Shown: positions 1 through 31,149 of the stretch, one piece after another
Numbering within the stretch: the stretch's first letter is position 1
Layout of the letters: each line of letters opens with the position of its first letter
Assembly (NCBI GenBank): GCA_017562135.1
Contig: QEYB01001053.1
Span: 62,001 to 126,000 of the forward strand
Length of the DNA stretch: 64,000 bases
Direction of reading: 5' to 3'
Source: Dipylidium caninum
Taxonomy: Eukaryota > Platyhelminthes > Cestoda > Cyclophyllidea > Dipylidiidae
Program-made: the position numbers and the translations under genes
The notes under the pieces: generated by a model
The model's input: only the letters and a program-made list of their open reading frames with translations
Database searches by the model: none
Told to the model about the DNA's origin: nothing

Positions 1-3000
1 TGCCGCATTGGCAGCGATGATCGCAATGCGTTCGCATGCTACTGATCCGATTTCAGTAGGCTTTGCGGACAGTATTGGGCACACGTTCGACGTGGCATCG
101 ACGTTCCGTCACGTGTCGGGCGCAAATTTGCCAGGCAACCAAGAAATCCACCTGATAGAGCACTCAACTCCCCGTGACACCTTGTGTGGGGGCGCCGGGG
201 TCACATCGGTTGTGAGAATGACACCCTCAGAGCCAAAAATCCGACGAAAAGCAGGCCCACGGGGATAGAACACCCCATGTCCGATGAGCTGAGCCCCACC
301 CGAGACATCGCCTCTCCTCCCTCGTACGGCGAAGACGTCGCCCGCGGTAAATAGAACCGACAGCAGTCTTAGTTCTGTCAAAAAAGGCGAGGTAGGACGA
401 ACCCGAGTGGGGCAAAGGAAGGGGACGCATTTCCGGCAGGGGAATAAGGCCAGGCGATCAGAGACTCGAGTACACGACGAGAGGAGAGAGGGGGAGAGAA
501 GTTAAGGCGCTTAGACCAACCTCCGGTCACATTCTGTTGCCCATGTCACAATGGTGACGCGTTAACTTACCCGAGCCCTTTAAGGCCTCATTAGGGACAG
601 CAAATGGAGCGGGAGACATCGTGACAGGAGGCTGGCACGGGCGATAACTGGCCACGAGGACCCAGGACAGTCCACGCCGACCCAATCGACCAGCTCTCCT
701 GTCCCACGGTCTCTCTTCCTCCCCTCGTCCCCTCCACTCCATCCACGTCGACCCAAGACGCAGTCAGCGAGTCTCATTGCTCAAACCGCTCGAGTCGGTG
801 GCTGTCCGCACTGTCCTGCTCTCCTCTGCTCAGCTCAGCTTTGTTCTACTCTCCTCTCTTCTCCTCTGATCCGGGTATCGTTACGTGATCTCGCCTGACG
901 CAACAGGGAAGCGCGCGACGCAGGCGGTGAGGAAAGGCGAAGGCGGTGGGTGTGCCGTAGTGCGGGTAAATGCACGAGGGCAGTAGCCGTGTGGGCAGGA
1001 GGGTGTGTGCGCCCCTTCCCCTCCCCGACTCTGTGATTGCCCTGCCGCCCGACTGACCGCGTCCGACCCGGAGGGAGGGGGGCGGAGTGGTCGGGGGACC
1101 TCCTAATGCCACACTGATGTGCACGTGAAGCAGATATCCAGTAGCCACACCACCAGGTTTGAAAGACTCGACAAGGTCCGAGGACCAACCATCACTTGAG
1201 AGCACACCACACCGCGGCAGACCACGCACCCACTCACCCGCCAACACGGCGCCCATTCTCCTCTCCTCCCCCTCTTCGCGGTTGCCGCCTCGCCTCTTCG
1301 CCTCTCTTCGCGCCCTGTGCTGCGTGTTCCACTGTTACGTCGGGCGGAGTCATGCCACGACACGTGGGGAGAGGGAAGGACAAAGCTGAGTAGAAGAGAG
1401 CCCAACACAGCACCCGTCGGATGATGGCAAGCGATGAGACTGGCTGGCTGCGACTCGCCTCGACGTGGAGGGAGAGGAGGTGAGGGTTGTGCGAAAGGGA
1501 AAGGGGCAGAGACCTCGGGACAGGCAGTGGATCGAATTGGCGTTGACGACCAGACGATAGCGTGGCCGGTGGCACCCGCAGTGCGTCAGCGTATGACAAC
1601 TAGAGTGAATTCCAGCCGAAGTGTCGACAGTCTGCTCCGTTAGTCGGAGACTGTCGAGGCAAAGTCAGTCCTCGAAGTGCATCCAAATACTCTCCTCCTC
1701 CTTACGCCGTCCTTCTCACCTCACCGTGACTGCGTCGTCGGCATGACGGCCACCTGGAGCAGGCAGACGCCCGTCCAGTCCGCATCACCTTCTTAAGGGA
1801 TATCACCGAGGGAGGAGGCTTGAAGAAATTGGCGGAAAGGCTTCGGAGACTCCCGTAAGGGCGAATGAAGTTGTAGCGAACAGTCACCACCACAGAATGG
1901 CCGGGCGACCCCCGGACACCAGCTCGCTGCGAAGACGTGGAATGAGGGCGACGCACACGCCAATGCTCGGCCGTGCTGTGATCGGAGCGGGAAAGAAACT
2001 GCATGGCACCGTAAACATCGTCGACGGGAACTCGTATTCTCTCTGTTTACTCCTTTGAAACCGCCTCCTCGCAAGCGAATTCGTGGCAGCCAGTGGTCGT
2101 AGTAAACCATGCGTCTCTGGCCTCCTCGTGACCGCAGTCGAATGGTCTCCTCTGCCGAGCATGCGTCCACCCTCTTCGAGCTGCCCACGACACTGCGTTC
2201 GGGAAAAGTCGACTTAATACGCCAATCTTGCAGTTGATTGCTTGAGACGCCTCGTCATCCTTTGCCCTGAGGTGGAGACTCAATTCCCCCTTCCTGCGGG
2301 GTTCACCGAACAAGGAAGTCTTCACACACTTCCTTATCGTTGGAAGGAGTCTCAACTATTGAAAGGTGATGGGAAAAAAGCCCTAAAGGTGGTGCAAACG
2401 GGGAAACAACAGAACAGAAGAAGACGCATTCGAGGGGAAACCACGTCCGCCCGGACTGGTTAGACTTTGACTAAATAAAAAAGGCATGTCGAGTGCGTTA
2501 ATATGACGGACAAGCGCACTTGGGAAGAGAATGAGCAATCAAGGTTACATCTCTTCCCCTCCTCACTGGCTGACAAGTGATACACCCTGGTAGGTTTAGC
2601 TCGTGGGCCCAGCGAATGCTCCACCCCGACGTTGTGAGGGCTTCACGCGCCCCTCCTGTCACCGCCACCAGTCGGCAAAACACGGGAATAGCGATTACGA
2701 GCATCGTCGCTTGAAGAATGGCGGACGTTCGAGACGCGCACACGAGGCAGGGTGTGGCGGGGAATGCAAAAACACTCGTGTGAGAACCTGTTGGACGGCA
2801 GTTAACAGCTGTCCTCTTTTTCAAACAGAAACTTTGGCACACCACTCCTTGGGCCTTCCTCCCTGCCTCAGTGTTAGCGTGGACAGGAGGGAGAGAAGGA
2901 GGCGAAGGACAAAGGCAAAGGGGCCCTGAGCCTCACGAGTTGACACGTTAACCCTCACCAAGCAGTTGGGGAGTTAAGCGGCAGCGCGAGACATTCGTCT

Positions 3001-3162
3001 CACTTGCGCCAAAGAGGGCAGAGAGAACAAGGTCTGAAATGCATAGAGGTGCACTTCAGTGGGTTCAGCTGCTTTGTACATGTGTGTAGACGAGAAGGAG
3101 GTAAAGGGAAGACCGGAGACAAGGAAGTACGTAAAAGCTGCCACAGTTAAAATCACATATGG
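1..3162. other. GC-rich stretch with no recognisable gene
   Basis: Open frames occur on both strands, for example 846-1256 (-), 1234-1599 (-) and 1793-2188 (-). They overlap one another, are rich in Arg, Ser and Pro, and show no domain I recognise. This pattern is expected by chance in GC-rich DNA. The stretch lies downstream of GSKIP, which reads leftward, so its right edge probably holds the GSKIP 3' UTR. I see no tRNA, rRNA or clear transposon. Confidence 0.4.
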
Positions 3163-3677
3163 TTACTCATCGTTTTCGGCTTCTTCCAGTAACTGTTGCT
3201 GCTGTAAATGCGCCAGTCGTTGGGCCAACCTCTCCGAGAATCGGTGACGAAAGCCCTCGCTTCGGGCGGAGAGAAGCGCGTAAATGGTTTCATAGTTCTC
3301 CACCCCGAAGGAGAGTTTCATTTCCTCACCATCATCAGTTTTCGGCGGTGGAACCGGCCCTACGACATCATCATAGCTGGAGAAATAGAAGTGTTGTCGA
3401 AAAATGTACTCCAGAGAAATAGAATAAGGCGAGTGTCTGTAACTCACAAAACTCCGACAGGTCGAAAACCCGCGGCGCTTATCTCCACGCAGAGCTTTTC
3501 ACCCTCCAACGTGGTGAGGTTGAGGTACGCGAGAGACTCACTGAATGGCAACGCCTCGGCAACACGAATGTCGCGCACACCGAAGGCTGTCTCGGAGACG
3601 GCTGCCTCTGCCTCCAGGGTGCAGAGTTTTTCAGCTTCTGACGCAGTCATGTGGGCGGCGAACAGATCGGATGACAT
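3163..3677 (-). CDS. GSKIP: GSK3-beta interaction protein (GSKIP), two exons
   Basis: Small scaffold of the DUF727/GSKIP family. In vertebrates it binds GSK3-beta through a C-terminal helix and PKA RII through its N-terminal part. Exon 1 is 3677-3448 and exon 2 is 3376-3163. The 71-nt intron has a consensus GTGAGT donor and a TTTCTCCAG acceptor; phases 2 and 1 fit and give 147 residues (human 139). The LEAEAAV block near residue 20, the YLNLTTLEGEKLCVEIS strand pair, and ENYETIYALLS followed by the FSERLAQRLAHLQQQQ helix all match the family in order. The ATG at 3677 follows a pyrimidine-rich tract. The gene diverges from TTBK across 2.8 kb of AT-rich DNA. Identity is from family knowledge; kinase binding is inferred. 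Confidence 0.88.
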
Positions 3678-21303
<17,626 letters not shown>

Positions 21304-21970
21304 TTTGCTTTTTGGTGAGGTCGCTGATGATGATGGTGATGAAGGTGAAGATGATGTTGGTGGTGGTGGTGGTGATGGTGATGCAGAGACCACGTCTTTC
21401 CGAACCATTTGATTTCACCTGTCCGTGTATGTAAAAGCCCGTCCGCGTGTAAAAATACCGCAAGTGTATACACGTGCCATTGAAATGACTGTAGCCCCCC
21501 CTGCCCCCCCCCCCTTCCCGCCTCCTCGGCCCCCGATGTGACCCCCCCCCTCCTCTTCCTTCTCCCCGCCTTGTACAGGAAATGGAAAGTGGGCACGTGG
21601 CGCGTGCGCGTGTGTGTGTAATGTGATGCAATGCAATGTGTTTCCTCTTATTTGAGAATCCTCCAATTTGCCCTCACTCCGTTCCCCACTGACCCATGCC
21701 AACTCCACCCCCCCGCCCCCCCCCACCCGCCCCAATCTTTGTTTTATCACGGTAATCGTTCTTGCTGCCGCGAATACTACACATAGTGCTGGTGTGTGGA
21801 CACGGCGACGGTGAGCATTGGCTGTCAGTGTGTGTGTGTTGTGGTGGGGGGGGGGTGGGGGCGGGGGCCGGAGGGGGGATGTTTGCCATTGCCTGCACCC
21901 GAGTCGGACTCTCCTGGAAGGTGTTTCCTTGTTCCTTCCCTTGATGAGACAATCAATAGACAAAATCAGA

Positions 21971-21976
21971 AATAAA
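21971..21976 (+). promoter_or_regulatory. Candidate TTBK polyadenylation signal
   Basis: AATAAA about 670 nt after the distal TTBK stop. It is followed by a T-rich stretch that could act as the downstream element. It is the first canonical hexamer I noticed after the gene. Confidence 0.45.
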
Positions 21977-24969
21977 TTATTTCTTTTACAATCTTCACTC
22001 TCTCCCGTCTTGCCTTCTCCTCGAGTTCATTTCTTTTGCTTCTGCACTTCACCATCGATGAAAGCGGGTGCTTCCGCGGCCAGTGTGTCTGTGTGTGTGT
22101 TCTCAGTTTGGCTGTAGATTTAGGCGGTTGAGGTGATTGAATTTTGTCTTTTTTGCAGCCTCCCTGCTCCCTCTACTGCAACCGCTAATCCGGCAGTCGG
22201 ACACATTAAAGAGACGCTGGAGTTTTGTGGCGAATTGCGCTAGTAAACCAGCGGAAGTGTGTGCTTTTAAGGACTCCTTCTCTCTCTCTCTCGGGCCTGG
22301 GTCCCGCCTTCCAAGGACGCTGTCCTCGAGGGGAATTTGTCTTTACACTCTTAGACGTGGATCCTCTCCCCGCCCTCGCCCCGTCGGCCGTTGCCACCGC
22401 GAGGCGACAAGGGGGATGGAGGAAGGCGCCTCCGGTGTGCTTGTGCCTATTCTCCCCGCCTCGGCACGTGGGCAGTAATCGCCTCTCTCCTCTCTGTCCG
22501 CGAGGCGGGAGTCGAGGGTGTAAGTCTTGCGACTTTATGCGCCAGACCATCTGTTTGTTGTTAATTGAGCCAGGAAGGGGGTCTTTTGGCGACTCTTTCC
22601 TCAATTCGACCGTTAGATGAACCGCACGGAGAGGGGATTAGGACGTTGGTCGAGTTCCCTGCCCTCCGTCGGGGGTGTGCCACCTTCCCATGCCATTGGC
22701 CGAGGTGTGTGTGTCTCCACGCACACGGGATTGTCAACTGACGGATGAGCGGAAAGTGGACGCGTATTTCACGCCTCTCGCCTTTGAGTCGGGGGTTCTG
22801 CTGCCTGTCTCCGCCCGGCATGGAATCCCCTCGAAGAGAGTGCCGCTCGAGGCAAACAACTGCGCGAAGCACCCAAAAGAAGTCGCCCATCGACGGAGGC
22901 GCTCATCCCCTCGCCTCAACGGAGGGCAGGCGGCCGGGAGGCGGGACGCCAGGCTGCGGTATGCGAGTGCTTTCGTTGCCCCCGCTTACCCCCCCCCCCC
23001 GCCCTCCACCGCCCCCATTCTATCTTCAACCGTGGAAGGGAGGCTGCCAGTGCGCATGTGATGATCTGCCCTACTCGAATTACTCCCCACCACCCGAAAT
23101 GTACACACTGAGGCCTCCAATGGGGGCGTTGTTTAAGGGCTTTTATGGGTCTTTTTCCTCGCGATGCTTTCACCCCGTCTTAAGAAAGATTATTCGCGAG
23201 GACGGCGATTCGCTCTGCCCTGGGACCGAAAGTGGGAAGGTGCTGTGTTTGTGTGTGTGTGTCTCTCGGTTTCCCGTGCTTCCACGGCGTGTCGCCAAAA
23301 GGAGAAAAGGTAGAACTACTTGGCTATCGGACGGAAGGAAGCCTGCAATGAATGTAATGTGCCACAGAATGCTGAGTGTGCAGGCGCCGCCCCGAGAACA
23401 AGACGGCACCGGCGGGCGCTAAGACAATGATTTCTCAGACGGTAGATGAAAATTACACCACCACCACCCGCCCCTCCCACCGCGGTAGAGGGGGGTGGTG
23501 GTGGTGGTGTTGGTTAGCCGACCGGTGGCCTGGGGACTGGCGTAAGTGGCGGACCGCATCCTGCGACGACTGAATGCAAATAGGCGTGCAGAAAGTGCAG
23601 TGTTCAACGTGTGTGTGTGCGTGTGTGTGTGTGTGTGTGTGAGACAGGCGAGAAAGTCGAGAGCGCACACACATCCGCCCGTCCGCCCGCCCGCCTGAGA
23701 CGTCGCCAGGGTTACCGGCTTTCTCCTTCGCCTCGTCGATTGTCACCGTCCCCATCGCCTCCGAGCGGGGAGAAGGTGGAGGCGGCGACGGTGGCTGTTA
23801 TTTCCTCCACATTTGTTGTCATTCAAACGTCCTCAAGCCGAGGGTAGCAGCCACTCTGATTTGATAGGCCAAATGCCACGGCTCGGCGGCCTCCTCCCCC
23901 GGAAGGCAGTCGAGCCTTCCGGCGTTCGCTCTTTTATTTTCTCGGCTGGTGTTGGACGTATCAGCAAGCGACAAACATTCAGTCACCTTTTGTATGGGAA
24001 AAAGCATTTCCTCCACTTACCCGTGTGGTCTGCAAGTGTTCCCTTTTTGTGCTCTTTTCTTAAAAATAGCATTTCTAAGGTGAGATCGCCCACCCTCCCA
24101 CGTCATTTCCGCCATTTCCGGTTCTTTTGTGGTCCCCGCCCTCGCAGAACAATGTGCAACGACGGGCTCTGACAGAGGAGGGAGGCGCCACGAGGGGGCG
24201 AGAAAACCCCCCCCCCCCGAGGCTTTGCAACAATCTGTCTTCCCTTGGGACAGTGACTACTTGTCACCCGCCTGTCAGCCACGGAGCCACCACCTTTCAT
24301 ATCGTCACTGGGAGGGGGGAAGGCGGCGGGGGGGAGTCTTGCAAACTCAAAGAAATCTCATCGAAAGTGCGTCACACCGCAGGCTGTGAGTTTTGCCGTC
24401 AGGATCAGACTCTTCTCCCCCACCACACACCTTGCTTTTCCGCATGTGGTGGCGGTGGTGGTGGCGCCCCGGGGGGGGGGCATCACAAACAGAGAGTAGT
24501 GTGTCAAGCCCTCTCCCCCGCCCCCGGCATCACCTCGCACTGTCGGCCTACTTTCTGTCTGCTAAAGTGTTATGAAAAAACGGTTGGCGTGTAAGCGTGC
24601 ACATTCGAGTGTGCACCCACCCCCCCCAACCTCCCCACCCCCACCTCATCGCAAACTGCCTCCACGTGTTGCCATGCTTTATTACGTCACCACTTCCCTA
24701 CGAGCCGGTGATTTTGAGCACCTGAAGTTAACCTGGAAGCCAAAGGTCATTTGTCTCCTTCCATCTATATTTTATGAAGGTGAAGGGCGTAAAATGTGTG
24801 TGTCTTGCCCCTCCCCCTCCCCCACCCAACCCCGTTAACATCAATTAGCTTTTATACGGGCTCCCATAAATAAAAATCTCATTTTATTTTCCCCCTTGGC
24901 AATCTGCACGACTGACGACTGAATCTTGTATATTTGCCTCCACGTGTGCGTCTGTGTGTATAAAACAAT

Positions 24970-25006
<37 letters not shown>

Positions 25007-27700
25007 TATAATAATAAACAAGAGTGTGAAAGGAGTCCAGTATGACTAATGATTTGCCTGCATCATAGCACCACTAGCCTTTATTCCCCTTCCCAATCTC
25101 AAGAGAAGCCTTCCCCCCCCTCCCCCCTTCTCCCCACTCACTCCACTTGTTATGGCCAATATGCGTTACCATGGACGATAGGATTTATGGGGCGGTGGAT
25201 TGGGGGGGGGAGGGCGGTTGCTAGACTTGTTGATAGCATTTGATCTCGACAGAACGTGGCTATGAGATTCTGTAAGAAGTGGCCAGCTCTCTCTTCACCT
25301 GTTACAATTTGTATGTGTCAAGAGTTGGACCGCGAGTGAACTTTTAAATTTTGTCGAAATGTCAAAATGTAAACAGTTGCATGTTGTTATTTTTATAATT
25401 TGTTCAATTTAACAAAGTCGAGGAGGGTAGAGAAGGAAAAATCAACTAAATAAAGTGCTAATTAACATGAGCGTTTCGAATTTGACAGAATGTTTGGACC
25501 ATCCTTTATTTTCCCCCTTTGAAATGGCATTCCCCTCACCCTCCCCCCCTTTTCCGTAACAACCCCGTTCGCCTCTGCTTGGCGAGACATTTAAGCTTTC
25601 GGTTGCTCACCCTCTTAAAATCCCTTTCAGACGCCGCAACACAACTCCTGCCGCTACTAATTTGCACTTAATTTAACCGATGAAATTCTAAAATCGATAA
25701 GTAGAAATTATTGATTATCAAACCCAGGCCACGTGCGAAATGACCCGCGTGGATGTGAATGCGTCAGCGATCGATAGGCTGCCGGAGAGGCTGCAAACTG
25801 GTAGCGAGTGTTGAGCTGAATTCACAACACTGTATGTGGTAGTAATTTACCGGACACGGGGGGGGGGAGGAGCGAGGATTTGTCTTTTGTCAAGGCCGAA
25901 TATCTCCCAATGCCTAGACCGCCTATTTTTACATCATTCCTCCGATGGCATTGGCAGTATGAGGGAAAGGATTACAAAATTGCAATTTGATTGGTTTAAA
26001 TACATGCACGCGAGCACCACTGACGCGGACGCGCGATTAGTGTAAATCGGTCTGGGTGCGTGGGCGCGCGCGTGTGTGTATATATATGTACGCACACACA
26101 CACACACAGGCAGTACACATCAATCACGTAATACCCCCAATTTACTTGGTGTGCACGCACGCTTTCGATCACGACTGCACGCAATAGCTTCCAGGCACTC
26201 ACCCAAACAAACATATTATTTCCCATGCTTCGAGTAGCCTGCAAAAAGTCAAGATTACACCGACATCCTGGGATCTCTCACCCCTCGATTTTCACACTTG
26301 GTGGAACGGAACTACGGCCAGACCGTCTACGTAGGTAACCTCGCGGCCCTTCGGCACCCCAGCAACCAAGAAAGACTCCGACGCCTTGGTAACGTATTCC
26401 GATTTAACAGCGCTGGCAATGAGGTTGGTTCAAGGAGGGATGATCGACGGGTCTGGGAGAATTTTAACGCCCCGAGGTCTTTCGATGGAACCATTAATAT
26501 CCCCTGGGCTCCTGTACACCGGAGCAACTTCTCTGCTCACGACTCCTGTCTCAAGATCGGCAGAGAAGATGCCTCTAGACGGGGAAAGGACTGCATTCAA
26601 GGCCTTCCAACACGTCAGTTGGCGCTGAAACTGCCCCACGGAAATAAGGAGGGAATTACGACAACGAGCTTTCCTTTTGCGGGTGAAAAAGAGTTTTTGA
26701 GTTTCACTCAGCATTCCCCTGCCACAGCTGAGAAGCAAAACACCAACTTGTTGTCGAATGCAGTCGTGAGATCGAAGAACCGAGTTTCTTTTATTGGATA
26801 GGAGTGGCCTCGTTGCCTAAGGGCTGAGTTGGGGGAAAGTGAATCTCAAGGCGGGTTTAAAAGTGCAACTTCAAAGGCCAAACACGCCGCCCAATTGAGT
26901 CTCACGTATCCGGCCACGGATGACAGATGGCTGGTTTCTATGCCCACCGCCTCACGACTGGGTGTATTGCGGCGACTAGACACATCCGGATGTCGTTGCA
27001 CTCAGCCTGTCAGCCGGCCACTACGTTCGCCTCGGGGCTCGCCAATTGTCCGCTCTGCGACTTGCTTCTGGGACGGGCGGTTCTGGGGGACGAGACGACC
27101 ACCCCAGCTCCCCTGCCCCCTTCCGGTGTTCGAATGTGCGACACCCCAGCATCCTTGAGTTTGGCATCTTGTCGACGTCCCCCTGAAACGCCTCCCCCTC
27201 CTCCCCTGGCACGCCCCCGCTTGAGTGCGCAGGCAGGCAAGTTGGACTTGAGGAGTGAACAGATCAAGTCACTGGGCAGCATCCCGGCTCCCTTTTGACC
27301 GACCTCCATTTCACACTGCATGAACAAAGCAAGCACACACACACACACGTTCAGCCACGCGACCTCTCGGGTGTAATTTGGCGATTTTATTTGGCAAAAG
27401 AGTTGAATAAAACGGGCCGTTCGGCGAGGCCAACAAATAGTGACAAGCGATCCGCTTCTCTTCGGCCACACGGCTGCTGGTGGCAAACTCGAGTCCGCCC
27501 TCGTGATGATGATGGTGGTGGCAATGCACTGCGCGCAAGGCCTGGCAAATGTCGAGTCAAATCGTCGCACTAACGTCGACACGGGCACTAAATCGTGCAA
27601 TTTTCACGAAAATACCACCCTACTGACTTAATTGGACCCAACACACTGCGAGAAGAGGCGGTGCACATCTGTTAAGGCGAGAGAGAATTGCATTAAGTCG
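21977..27700. other. Low-complexity GC-rich intergenic DNA, no recognised gene
   Basis: The stretch has many poly-G and poly-C runs, GT/AC microsatellites (23609-23640 and 24970-25003) and overlapping frames on both strands. The longest frames (22745-23422, 26298-26801, 27600-27010) have biased composition, compete with frames on the opposite strand, and show no domain I can name. The 26298-26801 frame is the least repetitive, but I cannot assign it. Confidence 0.4.
24970..25003 (+). repeat. (CA)n microsatellite
   Basis: An uninterrupted run of about 17 CA units. Confidence 0.95.
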
Positions 27701-29275
27701 GGTGGAATGCAGTTAGTGGAATGGCGGTGGAGAGCCTCATTCGGCACTTCCAGAATCGAGGCGTTTAAATAAAATGAAATTTACCCGGATATCTCATTAG
27801 CAAGATTAGTACTCAATTATCTTTCCGCGGAGGTCGAAAGTGCGACGTTGTCCCTTGAAATGCTTATTAGCCAATTTTTGAAAACCCGGCGGAGGCCAAA
27901 AAAGTTCAGTGGGGTTTGCGCGCGCTTTAATTTTCAAGCAACATAAAATTGCTACTCGAATCAAAACAGTAGGGACAACGTGACATGGTTCTATGCCGGC
28001 GGGATGAACAGGTCGAAAATCAAGGGGAAACTTTGGTGAATGGGACTCCTTCCACATCAGTCATGCACTCTTCACCCATAAGATCAGATTGTAATCCTTA
28101 GTTTCCCCGTACCTTAGGGTTTAGATTAGCTTTATTCCTATAGCAAAATCATGCGATTCCGCTTCGTCGCACAGGTCTTTCCGGCACCAGAATAGATCGA
28201 GTCGAAATGGCCAACTTCATAAGCGTTGAAATGGGGAAATGGACACCCAACCCCGCACCACAAAAAACACATCTTTACTCTACCGATTTACCGTCAGCCA
28301 CTTGGTTCATGAGGCACCATTTATCACGTCCAGCATCCTAAAATTATCAAAAAAGAAAAAAATGGTCTAAACTACGGATAAGATTGTTGACTTTGTGCAA
28401 CACCGAATACGTAGAGGACAACGACCGGTAACTGCCGATTGTCCCTATGTTCAATTAAAATAGTGGGTAGTTGAAAAAAGGAAATTGAACGGGTCACCAC
28501 GGTTGCAAATTTGGGAACAAAAGACAAAGTTTTGCGGAACTATTAAAACCGATCCACTATGGTTCATTGTGTTAAAGAACAAAGATCCACACTTATCCCC
28601 CATGCCTGCGTTTGTAGACCTCCTTTATTCCCTACGTGAGGACTCCAGGGTGAAACGTGGGTGACAACGAGTGTCACCAACAACAACAAGAACTACAAGT
28701 TTCTCAACAGTAAACCATCCACCTCACAGCGGAATAAATCAAAATGCGGAATAATCAAACGAATGGACTTTTTATCAGCAGATGTGGAAGGAGATGAGAA
28801 AAGAGTAAAGTACAAATAAACTATAAATCCGTATAAAATGGGCTTCCAAATACACACAGTGTTAAGTCTTACTTGAGTCAAATACCTACATAACGCGATT
28901 TAACCAACAAAAGTAATATTTGATTTTCGATTCTCAGTTTGGCGGTTGTACCGCAAGTTCACTGATTCAAAATCAAATACGAATATTATCCAAAGGAGAG
29001 TTTAACTATGGGAATGTTCTGAGGACACACATATATAAACCGAAACACTTGATTTAAAAGGCGAGCTAGTCGAAGACCTCATAAATTCGGATAGAATAGG
29101 TGGGGAAAGCAAAACCGTACTTATATCGTCAAATGTGTTAATAAAAAAGAACAAAACAATAACGAATTTGTACATCGTAATTTCATACATATGAATGAAG
29201 TAAATAAGAAAGCACAGTGAATGTAATATGCGTGAATGAGCGCAGAGATTTAAGACGCCACAAAATCACACCTAC
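27701..29275. other. AT-rich intergenic region downstream of TVP23
   Basis: AT-rich, with stops in all frames and no open frame above about 85 codons. It lies 3' of TVP23, which reads leftward, so its right edge should contain the TVP23 3' UTR. I see nothing else in it. Confidence 0.45.
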
Positions 29276-29971
29276 TTAAATAAGTCCTGGCAATTGTTGT
29301 TCTCGCTGTTGTGGAGGTTGTTGCCTGTTTTCCCCGTCCGACCATAAGTCAGAGATGACCGACTTGGCCACCGTAGTCGTCAGGAGGCCCCTCAAATCTC
29401 CAGTCCAGGCCTCTCCTTCAGTGGGCGTCCTCTTGAAACGGCACCGCAAATAACCATAAGCATTGACACTTGCAGTCAGACATCCACATACCGCAACCAG
29501 ACACCAGGCGAATTTTAACGCGAAGATGGCCACAAGAATTAGAATGCCCCAAATCAACGGAAATATGAATAAACCGATCCAGAAAAGGCGAACTGCAGAG
29601 CGACGCGAGGCGCGTTCTCGAGAGCTGATCGGTGTGTCGGTTCCATCAGTGTTATTAACAGATTCGAAAATCCATTTTGACGCGCCAGTGTGAGGATCAA
29701 CGGAGTTCCACCATCGAAGACCGACAAGTAGACGGCCGCTAACGTTTTTGACCAGCCAAAAATCAACGGCAAAGAGGGTGAGGAGAATAACAACTGGAGC
29801 AATAAAGGCGGTGGTAAACCATGAAGAAAAAAAGTAAAATACAAGTGCTGTGGAACGAGCAACAAAGTGACAGAAGAGGGCGAGACGACGACGTCGGATG
29901 AGTTGCTGAATAGAGACGTCGTCCGCCTCGGTCAGCGTAAGTACCACATCGTCGCGAGCTGTAGCGTCCAT
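29276..29971 (-). CDS. TVP23: TVP23/FAM18 family Golgi membrane protein
   Basis: Multi-pass membrane protein of the TVP23 (FAM18) family, which works in late-Golgi to endosome trafficking with YIP-type partners. A single exon of 231 residues (relatives ~200) starts at the ATG MDATARDD. Residues ~28-75 hold two hydrophobic segments, including FCHFVARSTALVFYFFSSW and the family hallmark VDFWLVKNVSGRLLVGLRWW. Then comes WIFESVN, and two more hydrophobic segments at ~125-175 (RLFWIGLFIFPLIWGILILV). The ends are polar, and the tail is Gln-rich. An AATAG acceptor-like site lies just before the start, so a leader could be spliced there. The gene diverges from ALR across 1.2 kb. The family call is firm; A/B paralogy cannot be told. 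Confidence 0.9.
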   Translation of the reverse strand: MDATARDDVVLTLTEADDVSIQQLIRRRRLALFCHFVARSTALVFYFFSSWFTTAFIAPVVILLTLFAVDFWLVKNVSGRLLVGLRWWNSVDPHTGASKWIFESVNNTDGTDTPISSRERASRRSAVRLFWIGLFIFPLIWGILILVAIFALKFAWCLVAVCGCLTASVNAYGYLRCRFKRTPTEGEAWTGDLRGLLTTTVAKSVISDLWSDGENRQQPPQQREQQLPGLI

Positions 29972-31149
29972 CGGAACCTATTTTTTAAAGTTTACAGTAA
30001 TAGTCGATTAGCCGCATACAAAAAGAGATCTTATTATTGAAAAAAAGGAGCCGAAATACACCTCCAAACACATATTAAGAGTAGAAAAATAGGGTCTAGG
30101 TAGCAGAACTGACGTACCTAACGGCACTATAAACAAACACCGACCCGTGGAGCAGGACCCTATTCAAGTGTCGGTGTTTCCATAAGGCCGATTTAAACGC
30201 GGACGTAAAATTAATTAGTCATGAAATAGACTACACAGCTCTTGCAAAACCCATTTCGCGTAACTGTCACAATTTTCATGCATAAATATTTTGGTAGGAG
30301 GTATGACTCCTTATAATATGCAAATGTGCACAAAATATGCCTACGACGGCTCACGCAGTTCGAAAAGTAAAGTGTTAATCATAACCTACTACCCATTGTT
30401 TACACCAAAATATTATCCAAATTATAGGGGAAGGGTCGGCGTGCAAGTTCACCGCAAATTATTTGTCTTCTTGAGTATGTTAGAGGCCATCACTTTTCGA
30501 GTGTCCATTTACTTATAATCAAATGCAGTAAAGTCAACAAGCAGTGGCTGAACCAAACTGTACAGTATATACCTGGTTTTATAGCTCACGCATATTTGGC
30601 TTGCTTTTTATGGCACCGGCCGCATGCATGCTTCCCACTTTCATGAGTTTGAAGAAGCGACATGCATGTATATGTGGTAATTTTTGAGTAGCTATTTTAG
30701 CAACAATGTAGACTATCTCAACCTAGTCAAACCGCTGCACAGTTCACTAGCTGCTATCTATAAAGCTTATAGGCTTATTTAATTGTATAGAACAAGCCTA
30801 GAAGAACGATAAGAGCAGACGCTCAATTAAAAGTCGCCGTACGGTTCAAGATATGACGTGGTACTTACGTAAATGATCAGAAACCCCACGGAACATAAAC
30901 TCTCTTTCTAAGCTCCATAAGTGTGGTTAAAAAATGTGGACCAAAATCTCTACGAATAGCTACAAATTTAATGAGTTTTTATAATAGCTCAGGTCTTCAT
31001 GTAACTATTTAATAACTTTAATTACTTAACATTTTGTTAATTAAACATGTACAGATTAATGCAAATGATGTTACGCGTTTTGGGAACGCATTTGATCGCT
31101 TCATTCTGCCGACTTTTCGATCGCTGGTGTTTCGGTACTTAGTTTGATC
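29972..31149. other. Divergent promoter region between TVP23 and ALR
   Basis: AT-rich DNA between two divergent start codons. It must contain the promoter of TVP23 (-) and that of ALR or the ALR-LSM11 unit (+). The one frame inside it (30291-30518) is not recognisable. I see no clear TATA or Inr that could be placed with confidence. Confidence 0.4.

Noticed and set aside
22745..23422. 225-codon plus frame in the TTBK downstream region
   Set aside because: It crosses poly-C and GT tracts and competes with minus-strand frames over the same bases. No recognisable domain.
26298..26801. 167-codon plus frame with overlapping frames on both strands, suspected retroelement
   Set aside because: No reverse transcriptase, integrase or RNase H motif could be identified in any frame, so I do not call it.
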